Positions 1 through 9,811 of a stretch of 64,000 nt of DNA are shown here, piece by piece. The notes beneath the pieces are model-generated. The model saw nothing but the letters and a program-made list of their open reading frames with translations. It searched no databases and was not told where the DNA came from. The first letter of the stretch is position 1. Each line of letters opens with the position of its first letter. This DNA is from Bedellia somnulentella. Lineage: Eukaryota > Arthropoda > Insecta > Lepidoptera > Bedelliidae. The position numbers and the translations under genes are program-made. Location: positions 6,572,001-6,636,000 of the forward strand of contig OY755184.1 of NCBI GenBank assembly GCA_963576735.1, given 5' to 3'.

Positions 1-153
1 CAATACACCGGCATTTCGATTATTCCTCAAACCACCACCGCGACCCGGTTTTCGGTTCGAATCGAACTTGCGACCAGCTCCACCACCTCTGCCGCCTCCT
101 TTCTTGCCTGCCTTGATGATATCATCTAATGCCATGTCAATTCGATCAACCAT
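1..153 (-). CDS. ALYREF: Aly/REF mRNA export adaptor, first coding exon (partial)
   Basis: Reading the minus strand from an ATG at 153-151 gives 51 uninterrupted codons running off the window edge. The protein starts MVDRIDMALDDIIKAGKK, followed by an Arg/Gly-rich stretch (GGGRGGGAGRK ... GRGGGLRNNRN). The N-terminal 'D-x-x-L-D-D-I-I-K' block is the conserved UAP56/DDX39-binding motif of Aly/REF proteins, and an RGG segment follows it in the family. Aly/REF is a nuclear adaptor that couples splicing and the THO/TREX complex to mRNA export through NXF1. The RRM domain and C-terminal motif would lie beyond position 1. The terminal GGTGTA could hide a splice donor, so the last two or three codons are uncertain. 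The fragment is too short for ORF finders and rests on motif recognition. Confidence 0.85.
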   Translation of the reverse strand, partial: MVDRIDMALDDIIKAGKKGGGRGGGAGRKFDSNRKPGRGGGLRNNRNAGVL

Positions 154-326
154 TTTAACAATTTAATTCAATGCAACTGAAATGAACGCACAAAAACCAA
201 CGATTGTAATATTAAAAATATCTTGTGTATTATTTCTAAGATAAAACTACTGGAACCACTGCTTCGCTTCGTTATGAAGAGAATGAAATGAGACTAAAAA
301 CAAAATGGCGTGGCATTCACACAGAT

Positions 327-1006
327 CAGTGTTGCAAAAGCGAAAGTTAAAAAATCGGGTAATTTTCCAGTTAAAAATCGGGAGAAATCGGGAGATTTTT
401 TCGTCTTAATAAAATATCAGTATTTTATGCTAATAATCAAGTTAAAGTAATTTATTTAAGTATATAAAAATATATAGGTAGTACTGATCATTTTAGTACC
501 ACTTCTGGCTTACAATTTTAGTAATCATTTTTTCACCAATAATTAGATTTTGTTGGGCATGAAACCTCATGTGGGGATTATTGTACTGTTCAATCAAGGA
601 AATTAAATTTCGACACCAGCAGGAATTGAACCCGCGGCATTCCGTTTTTCATTCCATTGATTAGTAAGTATATTAACATGAATATTGAAATTTTCACAAG
701 TTAAATTATTTTACAATAATGAACTCTATTGCAAAGCGTTTCGATGTAATATTTTTTGTGTAAATTGACGTCACTGCCGTGTTAAAAGGCCCTGTGAGAA
801 TTTTATGGGAATTCCCGTGCTTGAGAATCCCGTGGTCAGTGTTACTATGTGATTCTTGATGTTTTCTGACTTTAGAATGCTATATTAACTTTTACTTTAA
901 TGTCAAATGCAAAAAATCGGGAGATATGGTCACTAAATCGGGATATCGGGAGGGAAAGGCCAAAATCGGTAGATCTCCCGATAAATCGGGAACTTTTGCA
1001 ACACTG
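327..1006. mobile_element. hAT-type non-autonomous element (MITE), 680 bp
   Basis: Terminal inverted repeats CAGTGTTGCAAAAG (327-340) and its complement (993-1006) are flanked by a perfect 8-bp target duplication ACACAGAT (319-326 and 1007-1014). An 8-bp duplication with CAG termini is the hAT signature. The inner ends repeat the motif AAATCGGGA several times on both sides. No transposase is present. It lies about 170 bp upstream of the Aly/REF start codon and carries a short SINE-like fragment at about 560-655. Confidence 0.85.
560..655 (-). repeat. SINE-like repeat fragment (family 2)
   Basis: It shares the block CTCATGTGGGGATTATT and the block AATTTCGACAC followed by a tRNA-like GAACCCGCG segment with copies at 36758-36850, 36893-36990 and 43185-43302. 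Read on the minus strand, the latter is a Pol III B-box-like GGTTCRA motif. It is nested in the hAT element at 327-1006. Confidence 0.5.
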
Positions 1007-1014
1007 ACACAGAT

Positions 1015-1515
1015 TAAATATTGGCATTATAAATTAAAAAAACAGGCCGAGGCTATTTTCACCGAAAGTTTTTTTTATATAATGGCACTGATAATTATAA
1101 ATAATGATTTTACGACCCTGGTTTCTTGATCTTTTGAGCCAACCGAAAATCTATGTAAACTTACGAATGACTCAAAGCCTTACTAAAAGTGTTAAACAAA
1201 GCACAATTAGGAAATAAACTAAGAAGCTTAAGTTTAAGGAGCTTCAAATTTAATTTTACTTTACAATAAATGGTTTTTTTTATACTCTGTGTTTTGCAAC
1301 CTAATCTAAAGTATTCTTATAATTCTCCCAAAACAACATTATTATCATCCCATATTGAAGTCAATTAAATATAAGCGAAAAACTGAATAAAATACTATAA
1401 ACAATCCATTAATTTCATATCCATCCATCCATCCACGTCAATCTTCGGTGTCAATAGCCAAACATTGGCGGAAACATCAACTTGACATCACAGCTGATCT
1501 TCCCGCCAAAAGAAG
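1015..1515. repeat. Diverged duplicate of the segment at 17460-18310
   Basis: Blocks GCCGAGGCTATTT, CCTAA..CTAAAGTATTC, CATATTG.AGTCAATT, CCATTAATTTCA and CAATAGCCAAACATTGGCGG occur in the same order here and at 17460-18310, directly upstream of HMG20. The right end holds TTCCCGCCAAAA (about 1500-1511), which matches an E2F consensus on the minus strand. It is either an old segmental duplication or an unrecognised dispersed repeat. Confidence 0.55.
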
Positions 1516-2894
1516 ATTCTCATAAGGAATTCTTTCCTTCACATTGAAAAGGATGACCATAGACTAAAGGAAGACGACTTACCGTGTTTACAATGATCCA
1601 AGTAGTTATTCAAAATAATCGGTCCAAGTTTAGACTTGGGTTTATGGGCGTTTTAATTATTTCCGGATTTTTATTATCAAGTACATTTAGTCAAAATGAC
1701 ACTAATATTTTATTTAGAAGGTAGTTGAATTTTGCAACGCCATTTTTACGAACATGGAAAAAACCAAACAAACAAATTTAATTAAAGCGATTTTTTATGG
1801 CTACTTTGATTTGTATAGCATTTGATTGTTATAGTATTCTACAGATCGCTAGCCGTAGCTGTGGTTTAAAGTAACATCATTAGGGTACTCCATCTTTGAT
1901 TATTGATTATTTATTTCTTCCTCTTCTTAACTTAAAAAAAATGTTGGGTCCATCTTAGAGCATACACAACTAGAGAGATACGTCGCGAAGAGCAAGAAAA
2001 GGATAGCTAATTTTTAAACTCTTAAAGATAGAAAGAGTTAGTACTGTGATTTTTTGTCCCTTACGGTGTAACCTGTTTTTTGTTGGATCAAACTGTCACT
2101 CTTGACAGTTTGCAGAAAATTCAGTGTCATAATAATAAGCTCTTTGTTTACCTTTGATGATTTAAGATTATTTTGTTCAAATACGTGCAACAAATCATAT
2201 TTTGGACTCGCAGGAAGTAAGCTTGTTAAGGGCAGAGACCTTGTTTATGTGATCGTGCTTTAAAAATAGGTAAATAAAAAGTTTTGGGCTGCAGTTATCG
2301 AAGCGAGTAAAAAGCCCCAGATGAATCACTTCGCAATGGCGTATCAAAAAAAACTCGGAATATATTTACAGTTTATGAACCTTATTAGATTCACAATAGA
2401 AGATATGCTGTTATTTATACGTTTTACCTGTGTTTTTGATTGAATTCTAAACATAACCTTCAACAACAAAAAACAACGGTGTTGCCCACTTCAAAATCTC
2501 CATAATCCTATAGAAGTAAGAATTTATCTTGTGAATAAGATAATTACTATGAACAAGGAAAGTATTCGGAACTAATTAAAAAAAATATAGTTTAAAAGAC
2601 AGTAACTTTGATTGTAGATTTAAACTATGTTGAATTTGACTAAGGTAACGTGTATTAAATTATAATGAATATTTGATTAAAAGAGTTGTTTTATTAAAAA
2701 AAAATATTATTGATCTATTACCCTATTACTTAGAGCATACACTAGTATACAGCTAATTATAAAACTCTTAAAGATAGAAAGAGTTAGTACTGTGTTTTTT
2801 GTCCCTTACGGTGTAACTATTTTTTTGTTCGAACAAACTGTCACTCTTGACCCTATAAGAATTATTATCACATTATACATTACATTATATTTCG
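1516..2894. other. AT-rich intergenic DNA with an internal two-copy repeat
   Basis: No coding capacity was recognised. A block beginning TTAGAGCATACAC and ending near the CTGTCACTCTTGAC motif occurs twice in direct orientation (about 1955-2115 and 2730-2851). It contains AACTCTTAAAGATAGAAAGA and GTCCCTTACGGTGTAAC. The two copies differ by small indels, so this is an old dispersed repeat and not a recent duplication. Confidence 0.5.
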
Positions 2895-3149
2895 CCGTGT
2901 AGTGTCGGCTTAGAATATTATAGCACTACCCCGTTTTTACCGATGGGTGTACGTAAGAGGCGACTAACGGTATTGAGGCTTTCAAGGGATTTTTGGGCGA
3001 TGCGGTTGGAGACTCATCACCAACAACCTTTACTTTACCATCTTTTCCCCACTCAATTTTCCAAAAGTGGCTGACGAATTTCTAATTCCTTAGCTCTGGC
3101 TACCCCTTCTAGGGATTTAAAGCCGTGAGTATATGTATGTATGTATGTG
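2895..3149 (+). repeat. Short RTE-related repeat (RS), near full length
   Basis: This is a full copy of the window's commonest repeat. The head is TGTAGTGTCGGCTTAGAAT, then CACTACCCC, GGTGGGTGTACGTAAGAGGC, TTTTTGGGCGATGCGGTTGG, CCAAAAGTGGCTGA, CTCTGGCTACCCCTTCTAGG, and the tail is GCCGTGAGTATATGTATG with a (TATG)n end. The head and tail match those of the RTE LINE at 4007-9268, suggesting a non-autonomous derivative mobilised by it. Confidence 0.85.
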
Positions 3150-3802
3150 ATTATTATTAAACTACGTTTTTATCCCCACCGCGTAGCCATGGTACAGATT
3201 TTGGTGGTACTTGTTGGGAAGAAAACACAAAAATCTGGTGATTGTTGTCTATTTATTGATTAGTCATTGTTAGTAGGTATGTGTTGCATTATAGTTTATT
3301 GTTTGCTCATAATTTATCTATTTGTAAACATATTATTTGAGGATATTTGCCATATATATTCGGTAACATTATTATGTTTGTCGTTATTGAAAGCATGAGA
3401 AAAGCCTTACCAAATTACCACAAGCGAGGCAAAATTGTTTTTGTGTCAACACCGATTGTGCGAAGGAGAGGCATACAGGGTGCCACGCGCGTTATCTGTC
3501 TATAGGTAGTTGGTCTGAGCCTTTGACTATAAACACTATAGACAGAGCGATGTTACGTCATCCATTTTAAAAAGAAAAGCCCTTATTTAAGTTCTTATAT
3601 GTTAAAAAGAGACACAAAACTTTATTGTCATCTCTATCGCGTAACCCGTTTTGTTGATGTCACACTTTTAAATTGTGACAAACAAAGCGTCGACTTGTGA
3701 GCGATTTTGGTTTTCTTTTGATTTCGAGAAAGATTTTATTCATTTGTATATAGTTATTGTGACAAAAGAGACTGCATTAGTTAAGTTATTATTTAGTGAG
3801 TT
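3150..3802. other. Non-coding AT-rich stretch upstream of a THAP exon
   Basis: No RNA gene or repeat with clear ends was found. It may be the 5' part of the decayed THAP transposon whose first exon follows at 3803. Confidence 0.35.
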
Positions 3803-3873
3803 ATGGTTGGGTGTAGCGTGCTTGGCTGCGGAAGCCGCAGCGAAAAACACATCGAAGGATTGACTTTCCACAA
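3803..3873 (+). pseudogene. THAP zinc-finger first exon, orphaned
   Basis: An ATG at 3803 opens 23 codons reading MVGCSVLGCGSRSEKHIEGL then TFHK, stopping at a good splice donor (AA|GTGAGT, 3872-3879). A start of the form M-x-x-C-x4-C with S-x-K and a final hydrophobic-F-H-K/R is the first half of a THAP C2CH zinc finger, and THAP genes commonly have an intron at this point. No downstream THAP half is on this strand: the RTE at 4007 interrupts the would-be intron. It is probably a remnant of a THAP transposon (P-element-like). A captured host exon is an alternative. Confidence 0.6.
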
Positions 3874-4287
3874 GTGAGTGAGATTTTTAATGTTTTTCTG
3901 TATTGCGCGATCAGAAAATAAGTGATTCAAATGTTAATTACGTTGAACTAGATTACTGGCATTTTCTTTAGTTATTTTGAGCAATTTTTTAATAGTATAA
4001 CCTAAAGTGTTGTAGTGGCTGTGTAGTGTCGGCATAGAATAGCACTACCCCATCTCTTCCCGTGGGTGTCGTAGAAGTCGACTAAGGGAAAAGGGCTTTT
4101 TCAACTTCGCCCCTACACCAATCCAAGGTCTGCCGTGCCGAGGGATGCGTGGCCAGGGGTGAGCCTGGTCGTTAGCGTGCCGCCGTCCCGGAGCTTGGTG
4201 AACTCCGGGTACTAAATAACCTTACCTAGTCAAGCGGGGCTCTGGCTAGGCGGACAGTTTACTTCCCTTGCTTTTCGTGGGGTCCAA

Positions 4288-5598
4288 ATGTGTTTCGCAA
4301 CAAAAATTAAACACGATGGCGGCGATATGGCTCGCCACCTATCACGCCGTGGTTCCTCGCGGGGCGAAAAGTGGGCTAAAGAGACCCGCTTCGGTACGAT
4401 GAATGTGTGTGGAGGGATGCATGAAAAATTAGATGAAGTATGTTTGATTATGGAAGAAAGAAAACTAGATTTTCTGTGTGTAAATGAAACGAAGCGCAAG
4501 AAAAAAGAGGTTTCACAACTTGGCCCATTTACAGCTATCTGGTCGGGAGTTGCCAAGAGTGACAGAGCTTGCCAAGGCGTGGGACTTCTGATATCTGAAA
4601 GGATGGCTAAGTGCATGAAAGATTATGCGTGTGTGAGTCCAAGGCTCCTATGGATAAAGGTGAAGGTAGGGCTTGTCCGGATGCGCATAATTTGCGTGTA
4701 TGCTCCGGACATGTCCAGATCACTATCCGAGAAGGAGGAGTTTTGGAATCTGTTAGACGATGTTGCGAATGGGTGTGATGAAAATGAGAAAATTGTTATG
4801 TTAGGAGATTTTAATGGTTGGGTTGGTGTGTCACGCAACGGTTGTGAAAGAGTTTTAGGAAAGTTTGGTGATAAAAGAGTGAACGAGAATGGTGAGAAAG
4901 TGATTGATGTATGTTTGGAGAGGGATCTTTGTGTTACGAACACGTTGTTTGAACACAAAGATATCCATATGTATACTAGACAGAGAGGAAGCGAGAGAAG
5001 TATGATAGATTTTGTGATAGTGGATGAAAGGCTAAGAGCAAAGGTTGTTGACACCAGAGTCCATAGGGGCATTAACGTTGGCACGGACCACTTTCTCGTG
5101 ATATCACGATTGAGGGGACTGTGCACGCGTTGGCGTCACAGGGCCAAAGTGTCGACAGCTGAATTTGCGAGAATAAAAGTGGAGAAATTGGAAGAGGATG
5201 AAAATATTAGAGATGAATATATGAAGAAATTGGACGACAGGCTAAGTTGCGTGGAGATGAAGGATGAATTGGAAATAGAAGAAGTATGGGATGTGCTCAA
5301 ATCGTCAATGGTTGAATGTGCGACGGAAGTATGTGGATTGAGTAAAAGAACAAATAGACCACCAACAAGTTGGTGGGATAAAGATGTGAAAGAGGCAGTT
5401 GGAGATAAGAAGAAAGCTTGGTTAGATTTACTAGCGATTAAAGCTAGTAAACGAATGGATGCGAGAGTAACAGATGATGTAGTGAAGAATAGTGAAGATG
5501 TATATAAGAGAGTTAAGAATGAGGTTAAGAAGAAAATAGAAAAGAAAAAGCGTGATCTGATAGAATGGTGTGAGAGGAAACTCTCCGATAATTTCTAG
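4288..5598 (+). CDS. RTE LINE ORF, endonuclease part (ends at a nonsense codon)
   Basis: This 436-residue reading frame covers the apurinic-like endonuclease that nicks target DNA for target-primed reverse transcription. Visible motifs are ETRFGTMNVCG near the start, the catalytic-Glu block FLCVNETK, the central MLGDFNGWVG, IDFVIVD and the C-terminal GTDHFLV (the S/T-D-H signature). The C-terminal hundred residues are Lys/Glu-rich linker. The frame is stopped by TAG at 5596-5598, but the same frame continues into the reverse transcriptase at once, so the stop is a single point change in an otherwise open ORF. The true start may be an ATG a little downstream (for example at 4330). Confidence 0.85.
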   Translation: MCFATKIKHDGGDMARHLSRRGSSRGEKWAKETRFGTMNVCGGMHEKLDEVCLIMEERKLDFLCVNETKRKKKEVSQLGPFTAIWSGVAKSDRACQGVGLLISERMAKCMKDYACVSPRLLWIKVKVGLVRMRIICVYAPDMSRSLSEKEEFWNLLDDVANGCDENEKIVMLGDFNGWVGVSRNGCERVLGKFGDKRVNENGEKVIDVCLERDLCVTNTLFEHKDIHMYTRQRGSERSMIDFVIVDERLRAKVVDTRVHRGINVGTDHFLVISRLRGLCTRWRHRAKVSTAEFARIKVEKLEEDENIRDEYMKKLDDRLSCVEMKDELEIEEVWDVLKSSMVECATEVCGLSKRTNRPPTSWWDKDVKEAVGDKKKAWLDLLAIKASKRMDARVTDDVVKNSEDVYKRVKNEVKKKIEKKKRDLIEWCERKLSDNF

Positions 5599-6229
5599 AA
5601 TAACCAAAAGTTGTTCTGGAAATATATCCGGAAAGAAAAGGGAGTTTCCCAAAACACGAGAGTGAATGTTGTGAGAGATGAACAGGGTGAATTGGCGACG
5701 GATGAAAGTAGCATAAGGCGAGTATGGAAGAACTATTTTGAGGGACTCTTCGAAAAAGAGGATACATCCATTTCTTCGCCAATCGGCAGTAATGTTGATT
5801 GGAACGACGTTATGGGTGACTTTAGTGACAGTGAGATCAGTATGGAAGAAATAATGAAAGCAATGAAAAGTATGAAAATAGGAAAAGCGGCAGGGTATGA
5901 CAGGATAAACACTGAAATGCTGAGGGCTGGTAAAGGGGTGGTGGCTTCCTGGTTGTACTTCCTTTTCCAAAAATGCTGGTCGAGTGGCAAAGTGCCACAA
6001 GACTGGTGCAAAGCGGTTATTGTGCCTTTATATAAAGGAAAGGGGTCACACCAGGAGGCTAGAAACTACCGTGGAATTAGCCTACTCAGCATTGTCGGTA
6101 AATTGTATGCAAAGGTTTTGATTGAAAGAGTGATGAATGAAACGGATGATAAAATTTGGGATGTGCAAGCAGGATTTAGAAAGGGAATGGGATGTATGGA
6201 CCAAATCTTCTCTTTAAGGAGCATCACCG
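5599..6229 (+). pseudogene. RTE LINE ORF, reverse transcriptase N-terminal part
   Basis: This continues the frame of the endonuclease ORF after the TAG. Early RT motifs are visible: [14 protein letters not shown] (RT0/1), [20 protein letters not shown] with GISLL (RT2a), and [14 protein letters not shown] (RT2b). It is cut after residue ...SLRSIT at 6229 by the transposon at 6230. Removing 6230-8082 joins this frame exactly to the downstream part at 8083. Confidence 0.85.
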
Positions 6230-6500
6230 CACGGACATAGATTTCGTCTATTTAGGCGGCCAAAAACCGGTTTGCCGAAAATCAATCTAATGACAAATTA
6301 ACCATTTACTCACGTAGTACACAGTTCTAGGAAAGCAACGGTACCCGTCCCAACGTCCAGTGACGCACGAGAGTGTACCCTCAGGTAGTCGGAATTCGAT
6401 AGTCGCTTAACGTGCACGTGTCTGTTCTCGACGCTCCTAAACTTACAACTTTTGTAAAGTGTGTATTTGTTTTTAAAACAATTATTTTCGTGTGACAGTG

Positions 6501-7459
6501 ATGGATTGCAATACTTCAGGTAAGAACCTATGTATTTCAACAGTAATTTACTTGGTTTTCATTTTCCTTATCATACTTTTGACTTGTCAAAGATTGCTCT
6601 AACAAAAATGAAATATTTTTGTATTTTTAATTTTAATGAAGTCTTTTAACTAACTTCAGGGTTCGTCCAAGCAATGATTTCTATATTTTTTAATACCTTA
6701 CATATTTTTCTTTATAAAAACAAAACAAATAGCCGCGGAAACCCGCGCTTTTAAAAAATATGGGCATTTGAATATTTTGAGTCAAAATTGAGCAAAATAT
6801 CATGTTCGTTCTATATTGTATTAAATCTTTTTGTTTTTGTTTTAGGTGCGTCTGGTGCCTCGGGTACTAAAGTAGTGACACGAAAATACTTGTTTGACCA
6901 AATACAATGCCAAAATTTACCAAGTTTTAGTGAAAAAGTAGATTGTTATGAAGATTTTCTTTTGATTCGTTATGGAGACACAGACATTGCTAAAAAGTGT
7001 TTGAAGAAAAGGTTTTCATATGTGAAAACTGAATTGAAGAAAAGATGGACGAAAACTAGTAAACACGAAGAAGTTTTCCTAAAAAACAACCGAGATTGGT
7101 TAGAAGGAACTTTTGAGATTCCAATAGAGTTGTGCTCTTCTCGAGGGAGACCACCTAAATCTTTTGAAGACTTAAGTGAGCGCAGCAAAAGAAGGAAAAC
7201 GGAAGAAGTCCGCGCAACTTTGGGCCCTGACGTCATTATCCACGCTGCACAATCGGTTTTACAAAGTACGGGGCACAGAGATGCTTCAAAAGTTCTTAAA
7301 GAAATCACCAATTCGCCTACACGAGCCAGCAAATATAGAACTGCCTATTCGAAAGTCAACAACGACGACGAAGTATCACCTCCACTGACGCCTCTGCAAG
7401 CGCTCCAAATGTTCGTTGAAGCCGATCTTTCGAGACGGCAATATAAAATTGTACGTTGA
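6501..7459 (+). pseudogene. Transib/RAG-like transposase, N-terminal part (two exons)
   Basis: An ATG at 6501 opens a 19-nt first exon (6501-6519, MDCNTS, donor G|GTAAGA). It splices in phase to 6846 (acceptor TTTTAG|GTGCG), giving MDCNTSGASGASGTK and so on. The following 200 or so residues are basic and include RPPKSFEDLSERSKRRKTEE, a helical block VIIHAAQSVLQSTGHRD, and SPTRASKYRTAY. I recognise the arrangement as the N-terminal region of a widespread family of uncharacterised insect transposon proteins. The frame ends at 7459, just past the fusion to C-terminal sequence, so the catalytic core is missing. An unspliced reading from 6788 would start inside the intron and is less likely. Confidence 0.65.
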
Positions 7460-7808
7460 CCTGTATGGATGGCATCCAATGACACCGACAATACATAAAA
7501 TATTGATGCATGGTGGGCAAATCATAAGCAATTCACTACTTCCTATTGGCCAGTTATCTGAGGAGGCAGCAGAAGCCCGGAACAAGCATTTTCGGTCATA
7601 CCGACTTAAGTTTTCTAGAAAGGAATGCAATTTAGATGTATATAATAGGCTTTTATTAACATCTGATCCCTTCATCAGCTCCAGGAGACAAATTAAGAAA
7701 CCTTCTCGCAAAGTATTACTTCCTGAAACCATAGAAATGTTGGTGTCTGCTAAACCCAATAGAGAGACAATAATGGAGGAACGCTCTCAAAGTGAGAATA
7801 ATATTTAA
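7446..7808 (+). pseudogene. Transib/RAG-like transposase, C-terminal part
   Basis: This is a different frame from the N-terminal part. It reads VDLYGWHPMTPTIHKILMHG, then IISNSLLPIGQLSEEAAEAR, NKHFRSYRLKFSRK, LLLTSDPFISS and a stop at 7806-7808. The segment 'H-K-x-L-x-H-G ... S/A-E-E/G-x-x-E-x-x-N-K-x-F-R-x-x-R' resembles the C-terminal region of RAG1 that carries its last catalytic Glu. That likeness is from memory of the family and should be checked by profile search. Direct joining to the N-terminal block indicates an internal deletion of roughly the DDE core plus a frameshift, so this copy cannot encode an active enzyme. Confidence 0.65.
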
Positions 7809-8077
7809 GTAGTTTTATTTTTGTTATCATTTTAGATGTAGATACATGTAATTTTATTATATTTAAATATATTTCTTTATATATTATTGATACATACTTT
7901 GATAATTCGATTTTTGTGAAAATTATTATATGTTCAAGTGTAAAAATGTTGTTCAAAATGAATAAAAAATATTGTTTTGTATCAAAAATGGTTTATTTTA
8001 ATTTAATATTGTACTTTTAACTCATTTCAAGCCAAAAATATTTTTGGCCGCCTAAATGGTTGAAATCTACGTATGTG

Positions 8078-9245
8078 CACCGAAAAGTTCTTAGCTAAGA
8101 ACCGAAAGGTGTATTGCTCCTTCATTGATTTAGAGAAGGCGTATGATAGGGTGGTAAGAAAGTGTTTATGGGAGGTGTTATCCAAGTTCGGTTTGGGGAG
8201 TCGACTTATACGTGCACTGGTATCACTCTATGAGGATTCCAGTGCATGTGTGAGAGTAAATGGGGAAAATACTGACTGGTTCGGGATCTCTCGGGGTGTC
8301 CGACAGGGTTGTGTAGCTTCCCCGTGGCTCTTCAATTTGTTCATGGATGACTGTTTAACAGAGTTGCGTGAAAGTGATTATGGATTGAGAATGGGTGGAT
8401 TCATCATTAAATGCCTCTTATATGCCGACGATCAAGTGCTACTTGCATCATCGGTGGAAGAGCTGCAAGAGATGATGAATATTGCATGTGCGTCTTTTGA
8501 AAAAAAGGGAATGAGGGTGAATGTGGATAAAACAAAAACTATGGTTTTTGAGAGAGAGGTGAATATGACCGAATGCGTGATTGAGATTAATGGTAAGAAA
8601 GTGGAACAAGTGAAAGAGTTTGTATATTTGGGAAGTTTGTTTACTAGGGATGGAAAGTGTGATGAAGATATCGAGAGAAGAGTGAAAAAGGGTAATGCGG
8701 TAAATGGAGCACTGGATAGTCTAATGTCTAGTCAGTCGGTGTCTGAAAAGGCCCGAATGGCTGTGCATGATGCTGTCCTCGTTCCTACGCTTATGTATGG
8801 CAGTGAATGTTGGGTGTGGCAGAAGAAGCATGAAAGTAGAGTGAATGCAGTAGAAATGAGATCCCTCAGAAAAGTGTGTAATGTAAGGTTATGTGATCGT
8901 GTGAGGAATGATGTGATTCGTGAAAGGTGTGGTGTAAAAGATGATATTGTAAGAAAGATAGAAAAAGGAATGTTGAGATGGTTTGGGCACATAGAGAGGA
9001 TGGATGACAGTAAATTGGTGAAAGAGATATATAGAGCCAATGTGGAAGGTAATGTTAGTAGAGGACGACCTCGGAGGACACATTTGGATCAAATAGAAAA
9101 TGTGCTCAAAAAGGCAGGTGTCCGCAGTATGAAGAATAAAAGAGCATGTATGAAAAGATTGATGGATGTAAACGAAGCCAGAGAGGTTTGCCAGGATCGT
9201 ACAAAGTGGCGATCGATAGTCTCTGCCTACCCCAATGGGAACTAA
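8078..9245 (+). CDS. RTE LINE ORF, reverse transcriptase core and C-terminus
   Basis: This resumes the RTE frame after the nested transposon (first split codon at 8082-8084, then [20 protein letters not shown]). RT motifs follow in order: [11 protein letters not shown] (motif A), [19 protein letters not shown] (motif B), [12 protein letters not shown] (motif C, the YADD box), [14 protein letters not shown] (motif E region). The C-terminal domain has [26 protein letters not shown] and SRGRPRRTH, which are conserved in RTE-type proteins. It stops at 9243-9245, about 20 bp before the (TATG)n tail. It is intact from 8083 to the stop. Confidence 0.88.
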
Positions 9246-9279
9246 CGGCGTGAGAATATGTATGTATGTATAACCTAAA

Positions 9280-9811
9280 AATATGCAGTATCTCAGTGTT
9301 GCCATAATTCACGTTTTCATCCTACCCTGTTGTAAGGGTAAAATTTTTAAATTAGTAAACTGATAAATAATGGTTATTTATTTATTGTTATTATTTACAA
9401 TAATTATTTATTCTTTATTTATTAGCTACTTTTCAATTTAAAATTGATTACGTCAATTTATTGTTTAATTAAAGGTTTACTGTTTACTATATTATTTCCT
9501 GCAATCATATAATCATACATACTTGCTCCTAGTATTATACAATCTTTTTTGTGTAATTTTACCATTTATACTGATGTTTAATACACCGTGAAATCTGAAG
9601 CATTGTACTAACTTTCAGGGATGAATCTTCCCATGATTACGAATAAATTTTTGTGCGGGACTAACCTTGTTACTGGACAAAAAAATCAGCTGTTCCATAA
9701 GTGCAAGTTATGTAAATATCATACGGGTCTTGGGTATAGTGGGGTCTATGTTTGTGTTTTAAAAAATAAAAGACAGCGCTATTTTATACATTAGTTTTAT
9801 TGCATTATTTA
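9280..9811. other. AT-rich non-coding stretch
   Basis: This is the flank of the RTE target site. A CAGTGTTGCCA motif (9293) resembles a hAT terminus, but no partner repeat was found nearby. No gene was recognised. Confidence 0.3.

Larger units (their letters stand above)
6230..8077. mobile_element. Transib/RAG-like DNA transposon, 1848 bp, internally deleted
   Basis: This is an insertion inside the RTE reverse transcriptase. The 5-bp target duplication CACCG lies at 6225-6229 and 8078-8082; the related RTE at 34247-35792 has a single CACCG there, which proves the boundaries. Terminal inverted repeats of 37 bp (6230-6266 and 8041-8077; 31 of 37 match by my count) start with CAC and share the core TAGATTTC and ATTTAGGCGGCCAAAAA. 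A 5-bp GC-rich duplication with CAC termini is the Transib/RAG signature. The encoded transposase keeps only N- and C-terminal parts. Confidence 0.8.
4007..9268 (+). mobile_element. Full-length RTE-type LINE, interrupted by a DNA transposon
   Basis: The element is bounded by an 11-bp target duplication TATAACCTAAA (3996-4006 and 9269-9279). It has one long ORF encoding an AP-like endonuclease, a reverse transcriptase and a C-terminal region. The 3' UTR is very short and ends in a (TATG)n microsatellite, as is usual for the RTE clade. Without the nested 1848-bp insertion and one TSD copy its length is about 3.4 kb, the family's usual size. A 5'-truncated relative lies at 34247-35792, with 3'-end scraps across the window. 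Confidence 0.88.

Noticed and set aside
4230..5126. Antisense ORFs across the RTE endonuclease
   Set aside because: They mirror the conserved endonuclease ORF on the plus strand and show no recognisable domains.
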